Notes: a model not told the origin generated them from the letters alone. A stretch of 58,187 nt of DNA from Actinomycetota bacterium (GCA_009923685.1 RFTA01000001.1:1-58187), one strand, 5' to 3'; numbered from the stretch's first letter, positions 42,872 to 54,450 are shown. Made by a program: numbers and translations.

Positions 42872-42916
42872 TCGACGGGCGAGAAGCGCTTTCTGATGCG
42901 GTCTAGGCGCGACGAC

Positions 42917-42922
42917 TAGTTT
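42917..42922 (+). promoter_or_regulatory. Putative -10 element of polA (TAGTTT)
   Basis: TAGTTT lies exactly 6 bases before the polA ATG in the 57-base gap after the ANTAR gene, so the mRNA would start at the start codon. No Shine-Dalgarno is visible. Confidence 0.4.
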
Positions 42923-42928
42923 CTAGTT

Positions 42929-45631
42929 ATGAAACTGATGGCCCTTGACGGCAACTCTTTGGCCTATCGCGCTTTTTTTGCGCTACCGACAGACATGGTG
43001 ACTGCGAGCGGACAGGTTACAAACGCAATTTACGGCTTTACGTCGATGCTTTTGACTTTGATGCGAGATCACAAGCCAGACGGTGTCATCGTTGTATTTG
43101 ATCGCAAAGAGCCGACGTTTCGTCATGAGGCCGCGCCGGAGTACAAGGCACAACGCGAAACTCAGCCTGATATTTTGTATCAACAGCTCGATCTAATTCG
43201 TGAGATGTTGACAAAGATGGGCGTCACCGCGATCGATGCCCCAGGTTTTGAAGGCGATGATTTGATTGCAACAATCGCTGAGATGGCACTTAAATCGGGG
43301 GACGATCTGATTATCGTCACGGGTGATCGCGACAATTATCAATTGGTCAGTGACCCTCATATTCGTGTGTTGTATAACAAGCGAGGTGTGAGTGACTATG
43401 CGCTTTATGACGAGGCAGGTATTCTCGAGCGAACTGGTGTCACACCGAAGCAGTATGCCGATTATGCGGCGCTTCGCGGTGACCCCAGTGACAATCTTGA
43501 AGGGGTGCCCGGCGTCGGTGAGAAGACTGCCGCGAAATTAATAACGAAGTATCAAACCATCGAAGCCGTGTTCGATAATGCAGACGAACAAACCCCGAAA
43601 CTCAAACAAGCGCTGATCGAAAGTCGCTCGCGGGTGTTGCGCAACGCAAAACTGATGGTGCTGCGACGAGATGCACCAGTGAAAATTGATATTCACGCGT
43701 TGTCACCGCGGCCAAATGCGAATGCTGTCAAAGAAATATTTGCCGTCTTTGAATTTAAGACGATGTTCGCTCGCTTCGTTGAGGCAACAAAACACTTCGC
43801 CGGTCTTGACGAAATTTCAGTTGCCGAATCAGACGCCAGCAATGATGTCGCTTCACAAAAGAGTGTGAGTATCTCAGCAACCGTTGAGATTTGCGAGACG
43901 ACGAAAGCGGCCGTATCAGCACTCAAAAAAAATGAAGTCTCTGACATCGCGGCGGCTTGGTTGGGCGATCCTGGCCGCTCAGAGTTGTTGGGTTTGGCCG
44001 TGGTCGGCGAAGTCGCAAAGTCGCAAGTTTTTTGGATATCGGCGAAACTTTTGTTTTCGATCGAAGTGATAGCTGTGCTTAATGATGGCTTCAAGTTTCG
44101 TGGACACAATGTCAAACCATTGATGCGCAGTTTTTTGGGTCTCGGCATCGACCTCAGAGAGATGGTTCTTGACACTGCGATCGCCGCTTATCTGCTTGAT
44201 CCGTCAGAGTCGCGATATGAAATTAAACAAGTCGTTTTGCGATATCTCGAGGTTGATTTTGCTTCGACCGATTCAAATATTCAAGATGGTCAATTAAATT
44301 TTGATGCACCCGACGCAACGAGTGCGGCAAGCAGTACTGCTGCGGCAGAAGCGCTTGGTGTATCGCTAGTGTCGCAAGTTTTGGTTACATCACTCGAAAG
44401 TCAGAAATTGGCCAAGCTTTATTATGAGATAGAACATCCACTTGTAAGAGTTCTTGCACGAATGGAGTTTCTCGGTGTTGAGGTTGACAAGCATCAACTA
44501 AATGAAATCAACAAAAAATTGACCGCTGAGTGTAATGCTCTCACCAAAAAGTTGCACACGATCGCCAAACAAGAGTTCAATCTGAATTCTCCGTTGCAAT
44601 TGCGAAAAATTCTCTACGAGGACAAAAAATTGACACCAGGTAAAAAAAACAAGACTGGCCCGAGCACCGATGCAGCGACCTTAGAAAAGCTAAAAGATCA
44701 GTGGCCAGAGTTCATTGAGCCGTTACTTGAATATCGCGAAGTCGAAAAGCTGCGTTCGACATACGGCGAAGGTTTGTTGAGTGTTGTTGAAGGTGATAGT
44801 CGCATTCACGCGACGTTCAATCAGACCGTTGCGCGCACGGGTCGCCTCAGTAGTGACCAACCGAATCTGCACAATATTCCCGTGCGAAGCGAACAAGGCA
44901 AAGTCTTTCGAACGGCGTTTGTGCCGCGCGAGAAATGTCAGTTTCTGGTGGCTGACTACAACCAAATTGAATTGCGTTGTATTGCGCATCTTGCCAATGA
45001 CCCGGGACTCATCGATGCCTTTAATAAGAACATTGATATTCACAATGTCACTGCGGCAAGTGTTTTCAATGTTGATCCAGATGCGGTTACGAGCGAACAG
45101 CGATCGAAAGCAAAAATGATCTCTTACGGACTTGCTTATGGAATGGAGGCTTATGGTTTGGCCCAGCGACTCGCGATCGGGGTTAGCGAGGCAAGCGAAA
45201 TTCTTGACGCATATTTTGCTGCTTTCCCGAGGGTCAAAAAGTATATGGATGAAACCGTCGAGCTGGCGAGACAACGTGGCTATACCGAAACCCTTTTTGG
45301 TCGCAAGAGGGCTATTCCTGAACTTCAGAATCCAAATTTTCGGATGCGACAAATTGGCGAACGTCAGGCGATGAATTCTGGAATTCAGGGCTTGGCTGCA
45401 GACATATTTAAAGTCGCAATCGTGCGACTCGACAATGGTCTAGAAGCCGGCGGTTTCGAGTCACGGTTGGTTCTGCAGGTGCATGATGAGGTGATCGTTG
45501 AGGCGGTGGTCGATGAGCACCAACGCGTCGAGGCATTGGTGCGCGATTCGATGTGCAACGCCGCCGATTTGGCCGTGCCGCTTGAAGTAAATCTCGCTTG
45601 GGGGGACAGTTGGGCATCGGCAAAAGCTTGA
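42929..45631 (+). CDS. polA: DNA polymerase I
   Basis: This 900-residue enzyme fills gaps and removes RNA primers. The N-terminal 5'-3' exonuclease runs from MALDGNSLAYRAFFALP through FEGDDLIATIAEMA, VTGDRDNYQLV and the H3TH segment YADYAALRGDPSDNLEGVPGVGEKTAAKLI. The middle domain lacks the D-x-E and KYD proofreading motifs (IAAAWLGDPGR and HNVKPLM instead), so proofreading is probably lost, as in mycobacterial and Thermus enzymes. The polymerase domain has DYNQIELRCIAHL (motif A), RSKAKMISYGLAYGMEAYGLAQRL (motif B) and LQVHDEVIVEA (motif C). It precedes rpsA by 78 bases. Confidence 0.95.
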   Translation: MKLMALDGNSLAYRAFFALPTDMVTASGQVTNAIYGFTSMLLTLMRDHKPDGVIVVFDRKEPTFRHEAAPEYKAQRETQPDILYQQLDLIREMLTKMGVTAIDAPGFEGDDLIATIAEMALKSGDDLIIVTGDRDNYQLVSDPHIRVLYNKRGVSDYALYDEAGILERTGVTPKQYADYAALRGDPSDNLEGVPGVGEKTAAKLITKYQTIEAVFDNADEQTPKLKQALIESRSRVLRNAKLMVLRRDAPVKIDIHALSPRPNANAVKEIFAVFEFKTMFARFVEATKHFAGLDEISVAESDASNDVASQKSVSISATVEICETTKAAVSALKKNEVSDIAAAWLGDPGRSELLGLAVVGEVAKSQVFWISAKLLFSIEVIAVLNDGFKFRGHNVKPLMRSFLGLGIDLREMVLDTAIAAYLLDPSESRYEIKQVVLRYLEVDFASTDSNIQDGQLNFDAPDATSAASSTAAAEALGVSLVSQVLVTSLESQKLAKLYYEIEHPLVRVLARMEFLGVEVDKHQLNEINKKLTAECNALTKKLHTIAKQEFNLNSPLQLRKILYEDKKLTPGKKNKTGPSTDAATLEKLKDQWPEFIEPLLEYREVEKLRSTYGEGLLSVVEGDSRIHATFNQTVARTGRLSSDQPNLHNIPVRSEQGKVFRTAFVPREKCQFLVADYNQIELRCIAHLANDPGLIDAFNKNIDIHNVTAASVFNVDPDAVTSEQRSKAKMISYGLAYGMEAYGLAQRLAIGVSEASEILDAYFAAFPRVKKYMDETVELARQRGYTETLFGRKRAIPELQNPNFRMRQIGERQAMNSGIQGLAADIFKVAIVRLDNGLEAGGFESRLVLQVHDEVIVEAVVDEHQRVEALVRDSMCNAADLAVPLEVNLAWGDSWASAKA

Positions 45632-45709
45632 TCCAGCGTCCCGAAAAGAGCCGTCGCGGATAGGCTGAAGCGTCCTATCCACCTCTCCTATCCACCGAAA
45701 GTAATAACA

Positions 45710-47011
45710 GTGTCAACAACTCAATTGATGTCGAGTCCTGAAATGGGAACATTCGACGCAGAAGGCAATTACACACCGCGCAAAGTCACAGAACGAGACG
45801 TCTCATTTGTAGATTCAATCAACGAGACGATTGTTGAACTCAAAGAAGGAAAGCTAGTAAGCGGCACCGTCGTGCGAATTACTCGCGATGAAGTTCTTGT
45901 AGAAATCGGTTATAAGACCGAAGGCGTAATTTTGAATCGTGAACTGTCGATTCGTCACGACGCAGACCCGAACACAATCGTGAAGTTGGGCGAAAAAATC
46001 GAAACTTTGATTTTGACTCTTGAAGATAAAGAGGGTCGCTTGTTGCTTTCGAAGAAGCGTGCGCAATATGAGCGTGCTTGGGGTGACATTGAAGCAATTA
46101 AAAACGCCGATGGCACCGTTGAAGGTCTCGTCATTGAAGCCGTCAAAGGTGGCCTAATCGTCGACATAGGATTGCGGGGCTTTTTGCCTGCATCGCTCGT
46201 CGAACTTCGTCGTGTACGCGATTTGGCTCCATATTTGGGTCAGCGAATTACAGCAAAGATTCTTGAACTCGATCGTCAGCGCAACAACGTCGTTCTGTCG
46301 CGTCGAGCACTTCTTGAAGAGAGCCAAAAAGGCACACAAACTGATTTCCTCGAAAACATTGCCGTTGGCGAGGTTCGCACGGGTCGCATCTCGAGCGTGG
46401 TTGCTTTCGGCGCATTCGTTGATCTCGGTGGAATGGATGGTTTGATCCACGTTTCAGAACTCTCTTGGAAGCATGTCGATAATCCGGGTGCAGTCGTCAA
46501 AATTGGCGACGAAGTTTCTGTGAAAGTGCTTGAGATCGATCGCGAACGCGATCGCATTTCTTTGTCGCTGAAAGCGACTCAACAAGACCCTTGGCAAGAG
46601 TTTGCATCTAGTCATCAAGTTGGCCAATTGGTTTACGGTCGTGTCACAAAACTCGTGCCGTTTGGCGGCTTCGTACAAGTTGGCGACGGAATCGAAGGCT
46701 TGGTTCACATCTCAGAGATGTCGACACATCATGTCGAGGCTCCGGAGCAAGTCGTAACTCCAGGCGAAGAACTTTGGGTGAAGATCATCGATCTCGATTT
46801 GGCTCGTCGTCGCATTAGTTTGTCGATCAAACAAGCTGCCGAGGGTGGTGAATTGGCCGAAGAATATCGCGGACAGTTCCAGACTGATGAACAAGGCAAT
46901 TGGGTAAGTGGTGACGATTCAACTCGAGAATCGGCGTGGGCAGAGTTTTTTGACCCGAATGCAGCGACTGCAGAGACCCCAAAACCAACCGAAGAACCTA
47001 ATGCAGGCTGA
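45710..47011 (+). CDS. rpsA: 30S ribosomal protein S1 (four S1 domains)
   Basis: This 433-residue mRNA-binding protein of the small subunit has four S1 RNA-binding repeats: about residues 33-105 (LVSGTVVRITRDEVLVEIGYKTEGVI), 119-184 (GLVIEAVKGGLIVDIGLRGFLPASLV), 205-275 (VRTGRISSVVAFGAFVDLGGMDGLIHVSEL) and 290-362 (VYGRVTKLVPFGGFVQVGDGIEGLVHISEM). Four-domain S1 is normal for actinobacteria, against six in E. coli. The C-terminus is acidic. GTG 45710 is the start; an in-frame ATG follows at 45728. The next gene is coaE. Confidence 0.94.
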   Translation: MSTTQLMSSPEMGTFDAEGNYTPRKVTERDVSFVDSINETIVELKEGKLVSGTVVRITRDEVLVEIGYKTEGVILNRELSIRHDADPNTIVKLGEKIETLILTLEDKEGRLLLSKKRAQYERAWGDIEAIKNADGTVEGLVIEAVKGGLIVDIGLRGFLPASLVELRRVRDLAPYLGQRITAKILELDRQRNNVVLSRRALLEESQKGTQTDFLENIAVGEVRTGRISSVVAFGAFVDLGGMDGLIHVSELSWKHVDNPGAVVKIGDEVSVKVLEIDRERDRISLSLKATQQDPWQEFASSHQVGQLVYGRVTKLVPFGGFVQVGDGIEGLVHISEMSTHHVEAPEQVVTPGEELWVKIIDLDLARRRISLSIKQAAEGGELAEEYRGQFQTDEQGNWVSGDDSTRESAWAEFFDPNAATAETPKPTEEPNAG

Positions 47012-47045
47012 TTAAAAATTTAGTTTTAGATACGGTGAGTATCTG

Positions 47046-47639
47046 ATGATTCTCATTGGGCTCACTGGTGGCATCGGTTCTGGCAAGTCAGAGGTTGCGC
47101 GGCTGTTGACTAGTCGTGGCGCAGTGCTGATCGATGCCGATCTCATTGTTCGCGAATTGCAGCAGCCTGCCGCCGAGGTTTATCTCAAAATGGTTGAACT
47201 TTTTGGCCCTGAAGTGGTCGCGTCAGACAAGACGCTCGATCGGGCCGCAATCGCAAAGAAGGTTTTCAGCGATTCAAACTTGCTAAAGACCCTTAACGAA
47301 TTGATTCACCCGATTGTGCGTCGAGTCATGAACGAACGAATCGATAGTTTTCGCCAATCCGACAAAGTCGTTGTTCTTGATATTCCGTTGTTGGTCGAAA
47401 ATCCGAGAGAAGGTCTTGACGGAGTTCTCGTGGTCGATCTAGATGTTGATTTGGCTTTAGAACGACTCGTTGAGCAGCGAAACATGTCTGTCGAAGATGC
47501 AAAGGCTCGTATTGCCAAACAGGCAACGCGTGAACAAAGACTCGCCATCGCCAACCATGTGATTGACAATTCAGGTGACAGAATTCAACTTGAAGAAAGA
47601 GTCGAAGCGGCTTGGTCGTGGATTCAATCTCTCAAATGA
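47046..47639 (+). CDS. coaE: Dephospho-CoA kinase
   Basis: This 197-residue P-loop kinase phosphorylates dephospho-CoA, the last step of CoA synthesis. The P-loop is [19 protein letters not shown], then [19 protein letters not shown] with the acidic residues of the active site, [25 protein letters not shown], and a lid in [28 protein letters not shown] order ([23 protein letters not shown]). Length is typical. Its stop overlaps uvrB (ATGA), so the two are coupled. Confidence 0.93.
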   Translation: MILIGLTGGIGSGKSEVARLLTSRGAVLIDADLIVRELQQPAAEVYLKMVELFGPEVVASDKTLDRAAIAKKVFSDSNLLKTLNELIHPIVRRVMNERIDSFRQSDKVVVLDIPLLVENPREGLDGVLVVDLDVDLALERLVEQRNMSVEDAKARIAKQATREQRLAIANHVIDNSGDRIQLEERVEAAWSWIQSLK

Positions 47640-49660
47640 GTGAACGCAAATTTGTAGTCGAGTCGCCATTCAAACCTGCCGGTGACCAACCCGAAGCGAT
47701 ATCCAAACTCGTTGCCGGAGTAAATCGTGGTGACAGATTTCAAACCTTGCTGGGCATTACTGGCTCAGGTAAATCAGCAACAATTGCATGGACAATCGAG
47801 CAGGTACAGCGACCGACACTGATCTTGGCGCCGAACAAGTCGTTGGCCGCACAACTAGCACAAGAGATGCGCGAATTTTTTCCGAACAATCGGGTTGAGT
47901 ATTTCGTCAGTTACTACGACTACTACCAACCTGAGGCCTACATTGCTTCGAGCGACACCTTTATCGAAAAAGATTCATCGATCAACGATGAAATTGATCG
48001 GCTTAGACACTCGGCTACTGCAGCGCTCTTGACCAGGCGGGACACGATCGTTGTGGCATCGGTGAGCTGCATTTACGGAATGGGAGACCCTGGCGAGTAT
48101 CGAGGAAATCTTCTCGAACTTCACACGGGCGTCGATTATGACCAACGCAGCATTTTGGCGCGACTCGTCGAACTTCAATATGACCGAAATGATATGACTT
48201 TGGGGCGTGGCAACTTTCGGGTTCGCGGTGACACGATCGAGGTGCATCCTGCATATGAAGAGACGGTTACCCGTCTCGAAATGTTCGGTGACACAGTTGA
48301 GCGAATCTCAGTTGTAGATCCGGTGACGGGTGAAACCCTACGTGACCTCACCGAAATCGTCATATTTCCGGCAACTCACTATGTCGCAGGCGAAGAGCGT
48401 ATGCGCGTGGCGATGCTTGGCATAGAACAAGAGTTGGCACAGCAGTTGAAGATGTTCGAATCTGAAAACAAACTTCTTGAGGCTCAGCGCATACGCATGA
48501 GAACGATGTTCGACTTAGAAATGATGAAAGAAGTCGGCTACTGCAATGGCATTGAAAATTATTCGATGCATATCGACGGTCGTCAACCAGGCGAGCCACC
48601 GTTCACCTTGCTTGATTACTTTCCTAAGGATTATCTATTGGTGATTGACGAGAGCCATGTGGCGGTGCCACAGCTTCATGGTCAATTCGCCGGAGATCGA
48701 AGTCGAAAACAAACTTTGGTCGAGCACGGTTTTCGACTGCCATCGGCTATGGATAATCGGCCCTTGCGATTTGAAGAAACAATCGAGCGTTTGAATCAGT
48801 GCATTTTTCTTTCTGCGACACCCGCAAAGTTTGAAATTGAACTGAGCGAGCAGGTTGTCGAGCAAATAGTGCGACCAACTGGTTTGATCGACCCAGAAGT
48901 AATAGTCAAACCAACAAAAGGTCAGATCGACGATCTAATCGAAATGATCAAGTTGAAGACCGCTCAGGGCGATCGAACCCTCGTGACGACATTGACCAAA
49001 AAAATGTCTGAAGATCTTTCTGAATATCTCATTGAACAAGGTTTGCGAGTTCGATACCTGCACTCGAATATCGACACGATTGAAAGAATCGAAATTTTGC
49101 GAGCATTGAGATTGGGAGAGTTCGACGTGCTAGTCGGTATAAATTTGTTGCGCGAAGGTCTCGATTTGCCAGAGGTATCACTAGTCGCGATTTTGGACGC
49201 CGATAAACAGGGTTTCTTGAGAAGTCAGACTTCGCTTATTCAAATGATTGGTCGCGCGGCCCGCAATGTCGACGGGCAAGTGATCATGTATGCCGACAAT
49301 AGAACGGCCGCCATGGAGTATGCGATCTCTGAGACTGCCCGTCGTCGCGAGTTGCAAATCGCATACAACTTAAAGCATGGCATTGACCCGCAAACAGTTC
49401 GCAAAGCGATCGGCGACATTTTGTCGGTATTGCGTCCAAGCAACACCGCGCCATTGCCCGGCAAAGGAAGGCGAAAAGACCGAGAGCGCGACAAAGTTGT
49501 CAGGGAGCTCAGAGCTCTACCAGAGAGCGAATTAGCCAGATTGATCATGACCCTTGAAGAAGAAATGAACTTGGCTGCTGAAGAACTACGTTTCGAGTAT
49601 GCCGCACGTCTCAGAGACGAGGTAAAAGAACTAAAGCGCGAGTTACGAGATGCCCACTAA
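47636..49660 (+). CDS. uvrB: Excinuclease ABC subunit B
   Basis: This 674-residue damage-verifying helicase-like subunit of nucleotide excision repair starts at ATG 47636, overlapping coaE. Walker A is [19 protein letters not shown], the beta-hairpin region is [36 protein letters not shown], and DEAD-type residues are in [68 protein letters not shown] and [11 protein letters not shown] follow. The C-terminal UVR motif [27 protein letters not shown] binds UvrC. GlyArg-rich sequence [12 protein letters not shown] precedes it. The uvrB-uvrA-uvrC order is unbroken here. Confidence 0.96.
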   Translation: MSERKFVVESPFKPAGDQPEAISKLVAGVNRGDRFQTLLGITGSGKSATIAWTIEQVQRPTLILAPNKSLAAQLAQEMREFFPNNRVEYFVSYYDYYQPEAYIASSDTFIEKDSSINDEIDRLRHSATAALLTRRDTIVVASVSCIYGMGDPGEYRGNLLELHTGVDYDQRSILARLVELQYDRNDMTLGRGNFRVRGDTIEVHPAYEETVTRLEMFGDTVERISVVDPVTGETLRDLTEIVIFPATHYVAGEERMRVAMLGIEQELAQQLKMFESENKLLEAQRIRMRTMFDLEMMKEVGYCNGIENYSMHIDGRQPGEPPFTLLDYFPKDYLLVIDESHVAVPQLHGQFAGDRSRKQTLVEHGFRLPSAMDNRPLRFEETIERLNQCIFLSATPAKFEIELSEQVVEQIVRPTGLIDPEVIVKPTKGQIDDLIEMIKLKTAQGDRTLVTTLTKKMSEDLSEYLIEQGLRVRYLHSNIDTIERIEILRALRLGEFDVLVGINLLREGLDLPEVSLVAILDADKQGFLRSQTSLIQMIGRAARNVDGQVIMYADNRTAAMEYAISETARRRELQIAYNLKHGIDPQTVRKAIGDILSVLRPSNTAPLPGKGRRKDRERDKVVRELRALPESELARLIMTLEEEMNLAAEELRFEYAARLRDEVKELKRELRDAH

Positions 49661-49667
49661 CACTTTG

Positions 49668-49673
49668 TAGCCT
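49668..49673 (+). promoter_or_regulatory. Putative -10 element of uvrA (TAGCCT)
   Basis: TAGCCT lies 7 bases before the ATG at 49681 (4 before a GTG at 49678). The same hexamer precedes era at 6 bases. This spacing supports ATG as the start and a leaderless transcript. Confidence 0.4.
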
Positions 49674-49680
49674 GCCTGTG

Positions 49681-52548
49681 ATGGCAAATCAGATAGTTGT
49701 TCGTGGTGCCCGAGAGCACAACCTAAAAAATATCAGCGTCGAACTACCACGCGACAAGTTGATCGTGTTGACGGGCTTGTCGGGCTCGGGTAAATCAAGC
49801 CTTGCTTTTGACACGATATACGCCGAAGGTCAGCGCAGGTATGTTGAGTCGTTGAGTTCTTATGCCCGACAGTTTTTGGGTCAAATGGACAAGCCGGATG
49901 TCGATTTGATTGATGGTTTGTCCCCGGCAATATCGATCGACCAAAAATCTTCCTCGCGCAACCCGAGATCGACCGTCGGCACTATTACCGAGGTCTACGA
50001 TTATCTGCGTCTTCTCTACGCGCGAATCGGAGTGCAACATTGCTCACGCGATATGACTCGTCTGTCGCGACAAACACCTCAGCAAATTGTTGACCGCATC
50101 ATGAAGTTCGACGAAGGTGTTCGATTTCAGGTCTTGGCGCCAGTCGTGCGTGGCAGAAAAGGAGAGTATGACACTCTTTTGCAAGAACTCGCGTCACAAG
50201 GTTTTTCTCGTGCTCGAGTTGATGGCGAAGTCGTCGAGATCAGTGAATTCTTGAAAAAACCTACTCGGTTGGCGAAATATGAGCAGCACCAAATCGACAT
50301 CGTCGTCGATCGTCTTGTGCGCCGAGACGGCATCACACGACGACTAACTGACTCGCTCGAGACGGCACTCCGACTGGCTAATGGAGTGGCAGAAATCGAA
50401 ATTGTGGATGGTGGCGAGCCAATCACATTCAGCCAACATTTGGCGTGTCCGAAGTGTGGCACCAGTTATGAAGAGTTGGCTCCAAGAAATTTCTCGTTTA
50501 ACTCACCATTCGGTGCTTGCGACAATTGCCTTGGTTTGGGCACCAAATACGAAGTTGATGTCGACCTTGTCGTGCCTGATCCAAATTTGAGTATCAATGA
50601 AGGTGCGATAGCCCCATGGAGATCGGCCCACACGCAATATTTCACCCGAATGCTCGAAGCTGTTGCCGACAGATTCGAAATTGATCTCGACAAAAAATGG
50701 TCGAAACTTTCGGTCAAGGCGCAGAAGATCGTGATGAACGGCGTTGACGACAACATGATGGTCAAGTATCGCAATCGTTATGGTCGTACGCGCGAATACA
50801 GCACGTCTTACGAAGGTGTGATTCCATGGATTAAACGTCGTCATGAAGGTGCCGAAAGTGACAACGCTCGCGAACAATTTGAAAGTTATATGAGAGAGGT
50901 GCCTTGCCCATCGTGCAAGGGCGCGCGCCTGAAACCAGATTCTCTCGCTGTGTTGGTTGAAGGCAAACACATCTCCGAAGTTTGTGGTCTTTCAATAGGC
51001 GAATCAGCAAAATTTTTGGCTGATCTTGAACTTTCCGATCGCGATTCGATTATCGCCGAACGAATCACCAAAGAGATCAATGCGCGTTTGGGATTTCTAT
51101 TGGACGTCGGCCTTGACTATTTAACTCTCTCTCGGGCTGCTGCAACGCTCGCTGGTGGCGAGGCGCAACGCATTCGTTTGGCTAGTCAGATCGGTTCGGG
51201 TTTGGTCGGCACGCTTTATGTGCTCGATGAGCCGAGTATTGGTTTGCATCAAAGAGACAATCACCGCTTGATTGAAACACTGCAACGATTGCGCGATCTT
51301 GGCAACACGGTGATCGTTGTCGAGCATGACGAAGACACGATCAGGTCGAGCGATTGGCTCGTCGACATCGGCCCGGGCGCAGGCGAACATGGTGGTCAGG
51401 TTGTCTACAGCGGGCCGGTCAAGGGCGTGCTCAAGGTTAAAAATTCGATGACGGGACAATATTTGTCTGGGGAGCGTAAAGTTGAAATTCCGGCAATGCG
51501 ACGCAAACCGGGAAAAGATTTTTTGACGATTAGAGGTGCTCGAGAGCACAATCTCAAAAATTTAAATGTAAAAATTCCACTTGGATGTTTTGTCGCCGTA
51601 ACGGGGGTCTCCGGTAGCGGCAAAAGTACTTTAATTCGCGACATTTTGTTGCCGTCGCTGATGCAAAAAATTTACAAATCAAAAGATGCGCCAGGCAGAC
51701 ACACCGGTGTCGATGGTGTGATGCATATCGACAAGGTGATCGACATGGATCAGTCACCGATCGGTCGCACTCCGCGTTCAAACCCAGCGACCTATACAGG
51801 TGTCTTTGATGATATTCGAAAACTCTTCGCGTCAACGCCAGAAGCAAAGGTTCGCGGATATCAGCCGGGTCGTTTCAGTTTTAATGTGCCTGGTGGCCGT
51901 TGCGAGGCGTGTTCTGGCGACGGAACTATCAAAATTGAAATGCACTTCTTGCCAGATGTTTATGTGCCCTGTGAAGTTTGCAAAGGTGCTCGATACAACC
52001 GAGACACCCTTGACATAACTTTCAAAGGCAAGAGTATCGCTGACATTTTGGACATGCCGATTGGCGATGCTGTCGATTTTTTTGCGAATCAGCCGCGCAT
52101 CGCTCGTCATATGCAGACATTCGTAGATGTCGGTCTCGGTTATGTACGACTCGGGCAGTCGGCGCCGACGCTGTCGGGTGGCGAGGCGCAACGCGTAAAA
52201 CTAGCTAGCGAACTTTCGAAGCGTGGCACGGGACGCACCATTTATCTTCTTGACGAGCCAACAACAGGTCTTCATTTTGAAGATGTTCGGCGTCTTCTAA
52301 TTGTGCTTGCGCGCTTGGTCGACACTGGTAACACTGTTTTGGTAATCGAGCACAACCTTGATGTGATCAAGTCTGCCGATTGGGTAATTGATCTTGGACC
52401 TGAAGGTGGTAGCGGGGGAGGCTTGGTTGTTGCCGAAGGATCGCCGGAGGATGTAGCGAAAGTGAAAGGGTCACATACTGGTCGATATTTATTGCCAATC
52501 TTGAATGAGTCGAAGACCATGAAGTCAAAAAAGATTGCAAAGAAATAG
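49681..52548 (+). CDS. uvrA: Excinuclease ABC subunit A
   Basis: This 955-residue damage-recognition ATPase carries two ABC modules. The first P-loop is [28 protein letters not shown], and the second [17 protein letters not shown]. Zinc fingers are [11 protein letters not shown]...ACDNC and [27 protein letters not shown]. Signature motifs are [19 protein letters not shown] and [15 protein letters not shown]. The start at ATG 49681 is preferred over GTG 49678 because of the upstream -10-like element. The C-terminus is Lys-rich ([10 protein letters not shown]). It is followed 9 bases later by uvrC. Confidence 0.96.
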   Translation: MANQIVVRGAREHNLKNISVELPRDKLIVLTGLSGSGKSSLAFDTIYAEGQRRYVESLSSYARQFLGQMDKPDVDLIDGLSPAISIDQKSSSRNPRSTVGTITEVYDYLRLLYARIGVQHCSRDMTRLSRQTPQQIVDRIMKFDEGVRFQVLAPVVRGRKGEYDTLLQELASQGFSRARVDGEVVEISEFLKKPTRLAKYEQHQIDIVVDRLVRRDGITRRLTDSLETALRLANGVAEIEIVDGGEPITFSQHLACPKCGTSYEELAPRNFSFNSPFGACDNCLGLGTKYEVDVDLVVPDPNLSINEGAIAPWRSAHTQYFTRMLEAVADRFEIDLDKKWSKLSVKAQKIVMNGVDDNMMVKYRNRYGRTREYSTSYEGVIPWIKRRHEGAESDNAREQFESYMREVPCPSCKGARLKPDSLAVLVEGKHISEVCGLSIGESAKFLADLELSDRDSIIAERITKEINARLGFLLDVGLDYLTLSRAAATLAGGEAQRIRLASQIGSGLVGTLYVLDEPSIGLHQRDNHRLIETLQRLRDLGNTVIVVEHDEDTIRSSDWLVDIGPGAGEHGGQVVYSGPVKGVLKVKNSMTGQYLSGERKVEIPAMRRKPGKDFLTIRGAREHNLKNLNVKIPLGCFVAVTGVSGSGKSTLIRDILLPSLMQKIYKSKDAPGRHTGVDGVMHIDKVIDMDQSPIGRTPRSNPATYTGVFDDIRKLFASTPEAKVRGYQPGRFSFNVPGGRCEACSGDGTIKIEMHFLPDVYVPCEVCKGARYNRDTLDITFKGKSIADILDMPIGDAVDFFANQPRIARHMQTFVDVGLGYVRLGQSAPTLSGGEAQRVKLASELSKRGTGRTIYLLDEPTTGLHFEDVRRLLIVLARLVDTGNTVLVIEHNLDVIKSADWVIDLGPEGGSGGGLVVAEGSPEDVAKVKGSHTGRYLLPILNESKTMKSKKIAKK

Positions 52549-52557
52549 TTTTCGATC

Positions 52558-54435
52558 ATGCAACGCCCATCGGGTGTAATACCTGAGACGCCAGGTTCTT
52601 ACCAATTCAAAGACGGCGCAGGCCGAGTGATTTACGTCGGCAAGGCCAACAATCTGCGCGCCCGTATAAATAGTTATTTTGCCAAGGCCGACAGTCTGCA
52701 CCCGCGAACAAGCAACATGGTTAGTGCGGCCCACAGCGTCGAATGGATCGAGGTACGCAACGAAATTGAAGCTTTGATCCTCGAACACAGTCTCATCAAC
52801 CGATTTTCGCCGAGATTCAATATTCGACTTAGAGACGACAAGAGTTACCCGTTTCTGGCGGTGACGGTTGATGAGCAGTGGCCTCGGGCAATGGTCATGC
52901 GTGGACGCAAGCGAAAAGGCACACGATATTTTGGGCCTTACCCACACCCTTGGGCGATTCACGAGACACTTGATTTGTTGTTGAAGTCTTTTCCGATTCG
53001 TACCTGTTCAGCAGCGACGTTCAAACAGCACGAGAGTCTCGGTCGACCGTGCCTGCTCTTTCACATAGAAAAGTGTTCTGGACCATGTGTCGGTTCAGTC
53101 GATGGCGCACGATACCAAAGTTTCGTCAACGATTTTTTGAGCGTTATGGACGGCGATAGTGAGAATGTCGTGTCGGCGCTAGAAGAGCAGATGACCGAGA
53201 GTTCAAGAGCACAAGAATTCGAGCGTGCTGCAAAATTTCGCGATCAAATTGAAGCCATAAAATTGGCGCTCGAGCGCCAACAAATGGTCGGTGAGCGCGA
53301 CGAAGATCTTGACGTTATTGGTGTCGCTGAGGACGAGTTTGAGGCTGCAGTGCAGATTTTTTATGTTCGAAAAGGTCGTGTAGTTGGTCGAAAAGGTTTC
53401 ATTGTCGACAAAGTTGAAGAAGTTACTAGCGAAGGTTTGGTGGCGTTGATTGTTGAGCGACTTTATAGCGAGACGCCAATTTTGGGCATTCCTAAGATTG
53501 TGGTTTTGCCGCATGAACCTGATCGACGCGATGTGCTCGAGCAATGGTTGACACTAACTCGCAAATCAAAAGTTGAAATTCGGGTTCCGTTTCGCGGTGA
53601 CAAGCGAGAGCTGCACGAGTTGGTGACTCAAAATGCAAAGCAAGAATTGAATCGCCATCGGCTCCGTCGCGCTTCTGATCACACCGCGAGATCGCGAGCG
53701 TTGGGTGAGTTGCAAGATCTTCTGGGTCTTCCCGAGGCACCCTTGCGTATCGAGTGCTACGACATGGCTCATCTTCAGGGCACCGATTATGTCGGCTCAA
53801 TGGTCGTGCTCGAGGACGGTCTGCCGCTAAAGCGCGACTATCGACGCTTCAAGATCAAAAGCTTCGAAGGAAACGACGATTATGCGGCGATGCGCGAGGT
53901 GCTTACGAGGCGCTTGACCGCGTATATAAACGAGCGAGACCAACCTATTAACGAGCGAGGTGAGCGTCCGGGCAAGTTTTCTTATGCGCCGCAACTTTTG
54001 CTTGTCGACGGTGGCAAAGGACAGTTAAGCGTGGCCGAAAAAGTAGTAAAAGAGTTGGGGCTTGCACATGAAATTCCTGTTGCGTCATTGGCAAAGAAGC
54101 TAGAAGAAGTTTTCGTTCCTGGTCGAAGTGAGCCCGTAGAAGTGCCGCGGGGAAGTGATGCTTTGTTCATGTTGCAGGTTATTCGCGACGAGGCGCATAG
54201 GTTCGCTAATCGGTTTCATCGCGAACTTCGCGGTAAGCGTATGACTAAAAGCGAACTTGAAGGCATCCCTGGTTTAGGGCCTGCGAGGATCAAAAAACTC
54301 GTTGCCGCACTTGGCGGGATGAGCCAAGTCAAAAAAGCAACTCGCGATCAACTGTCCGAACTGAAATGGCTACCAAACAACACAGCAGACGCGGTGTATC
54401 TACGGTTTCATTCTTCATCTGATGCGACACAATAG
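52558..54435 (+). CDS. uvrC: Excinuclease ABC subunit C
   Basis: This 625-residue dual endonuclease cuts on both sides of the lesion. The N-terminal GIY-YIG domain reads PGSYQFKDGAGRVIYVGKANNLRARINSYF and has Arg and Glu of the site. The UVR motif (LEEQMTESSRAQEFERAAKFRDQIEAIK) is near residue 205. The C-terminal RNase H-like nuclease has ECYDMAHLQGTDYVGSMVVLEDG, LLVDGGKGQLSVAEKVV and RDEAHRFAN. The C-terminal HhH pair is IPGLGPARIKKLVAALGGMSQVKKAT. Length is typical. It precedes rapZ by 15 bases. Confidence 0.95.
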   Translation: MQRPSGVIPETPGSYQFKDGAGRVIYVGKANNLRARINSYFAKADSLHPRTSNMVSAAHSVEWIEVRNEIEALILEHSLINRFSPRFNIRLRDDKSYPFLAVTVDEQWPRAMVMRGRKRKGTRYFGPYPHPWAIHETLDLLLKSFPIRTCSAATFKQHESLGRPCLLFHIEKCSGPCVGSVDGARYQSFVNDFLSVMDGDSENVVSALEEQMTESSRAQEFERAAKFRDQIEAIKLALERQQMVGERDEDLDVIGVAEDEFEAAVQIFYVRKGRVVGRKGFIVDKVEEVTSEGLVALIVERLYSETPILGIPKIVVLPHEPDRRDVLEQWLTLTRKSKVEIRVPFRGDKRELHELVTQNAKQELNRHRLRRASDHTARSRALGELQDLLGLPEAPLRIECYDMAHLQGTDYVGSMVVLEDGLPLKRDYRRFKIKSFEGNDDYAAMREVLTRRLTAYINERDQPINERGERPGKFSYAPQLLLVDGGKGQLSVAEKVVKELGLAHEIPVASLAKKLEEVFVPGRSEPVEVPRGSDALFMLQVIRDEAHRFANRFHRELRGKRMTKSELEGIPGLGPARIKKLVAALGGMSQVKKATRDQLSELKWLPNNTADAVYLRFHSSSDATQ

Positions 54436-54436
54436 A

Positions 54437-54442
54437 TAGCCT
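54437..54442 (+). promoter_or_regulatory. Putative -10 element before rapZ (TAGCCT)
   Basis: TAGCCT lies 8 bases before the GTG that begins the rapZ N-terminal fragment. It matches the pattern at era and uvrA. Confidence 0.3.
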
Positions 54443-54450
54443 GTCTAGAA

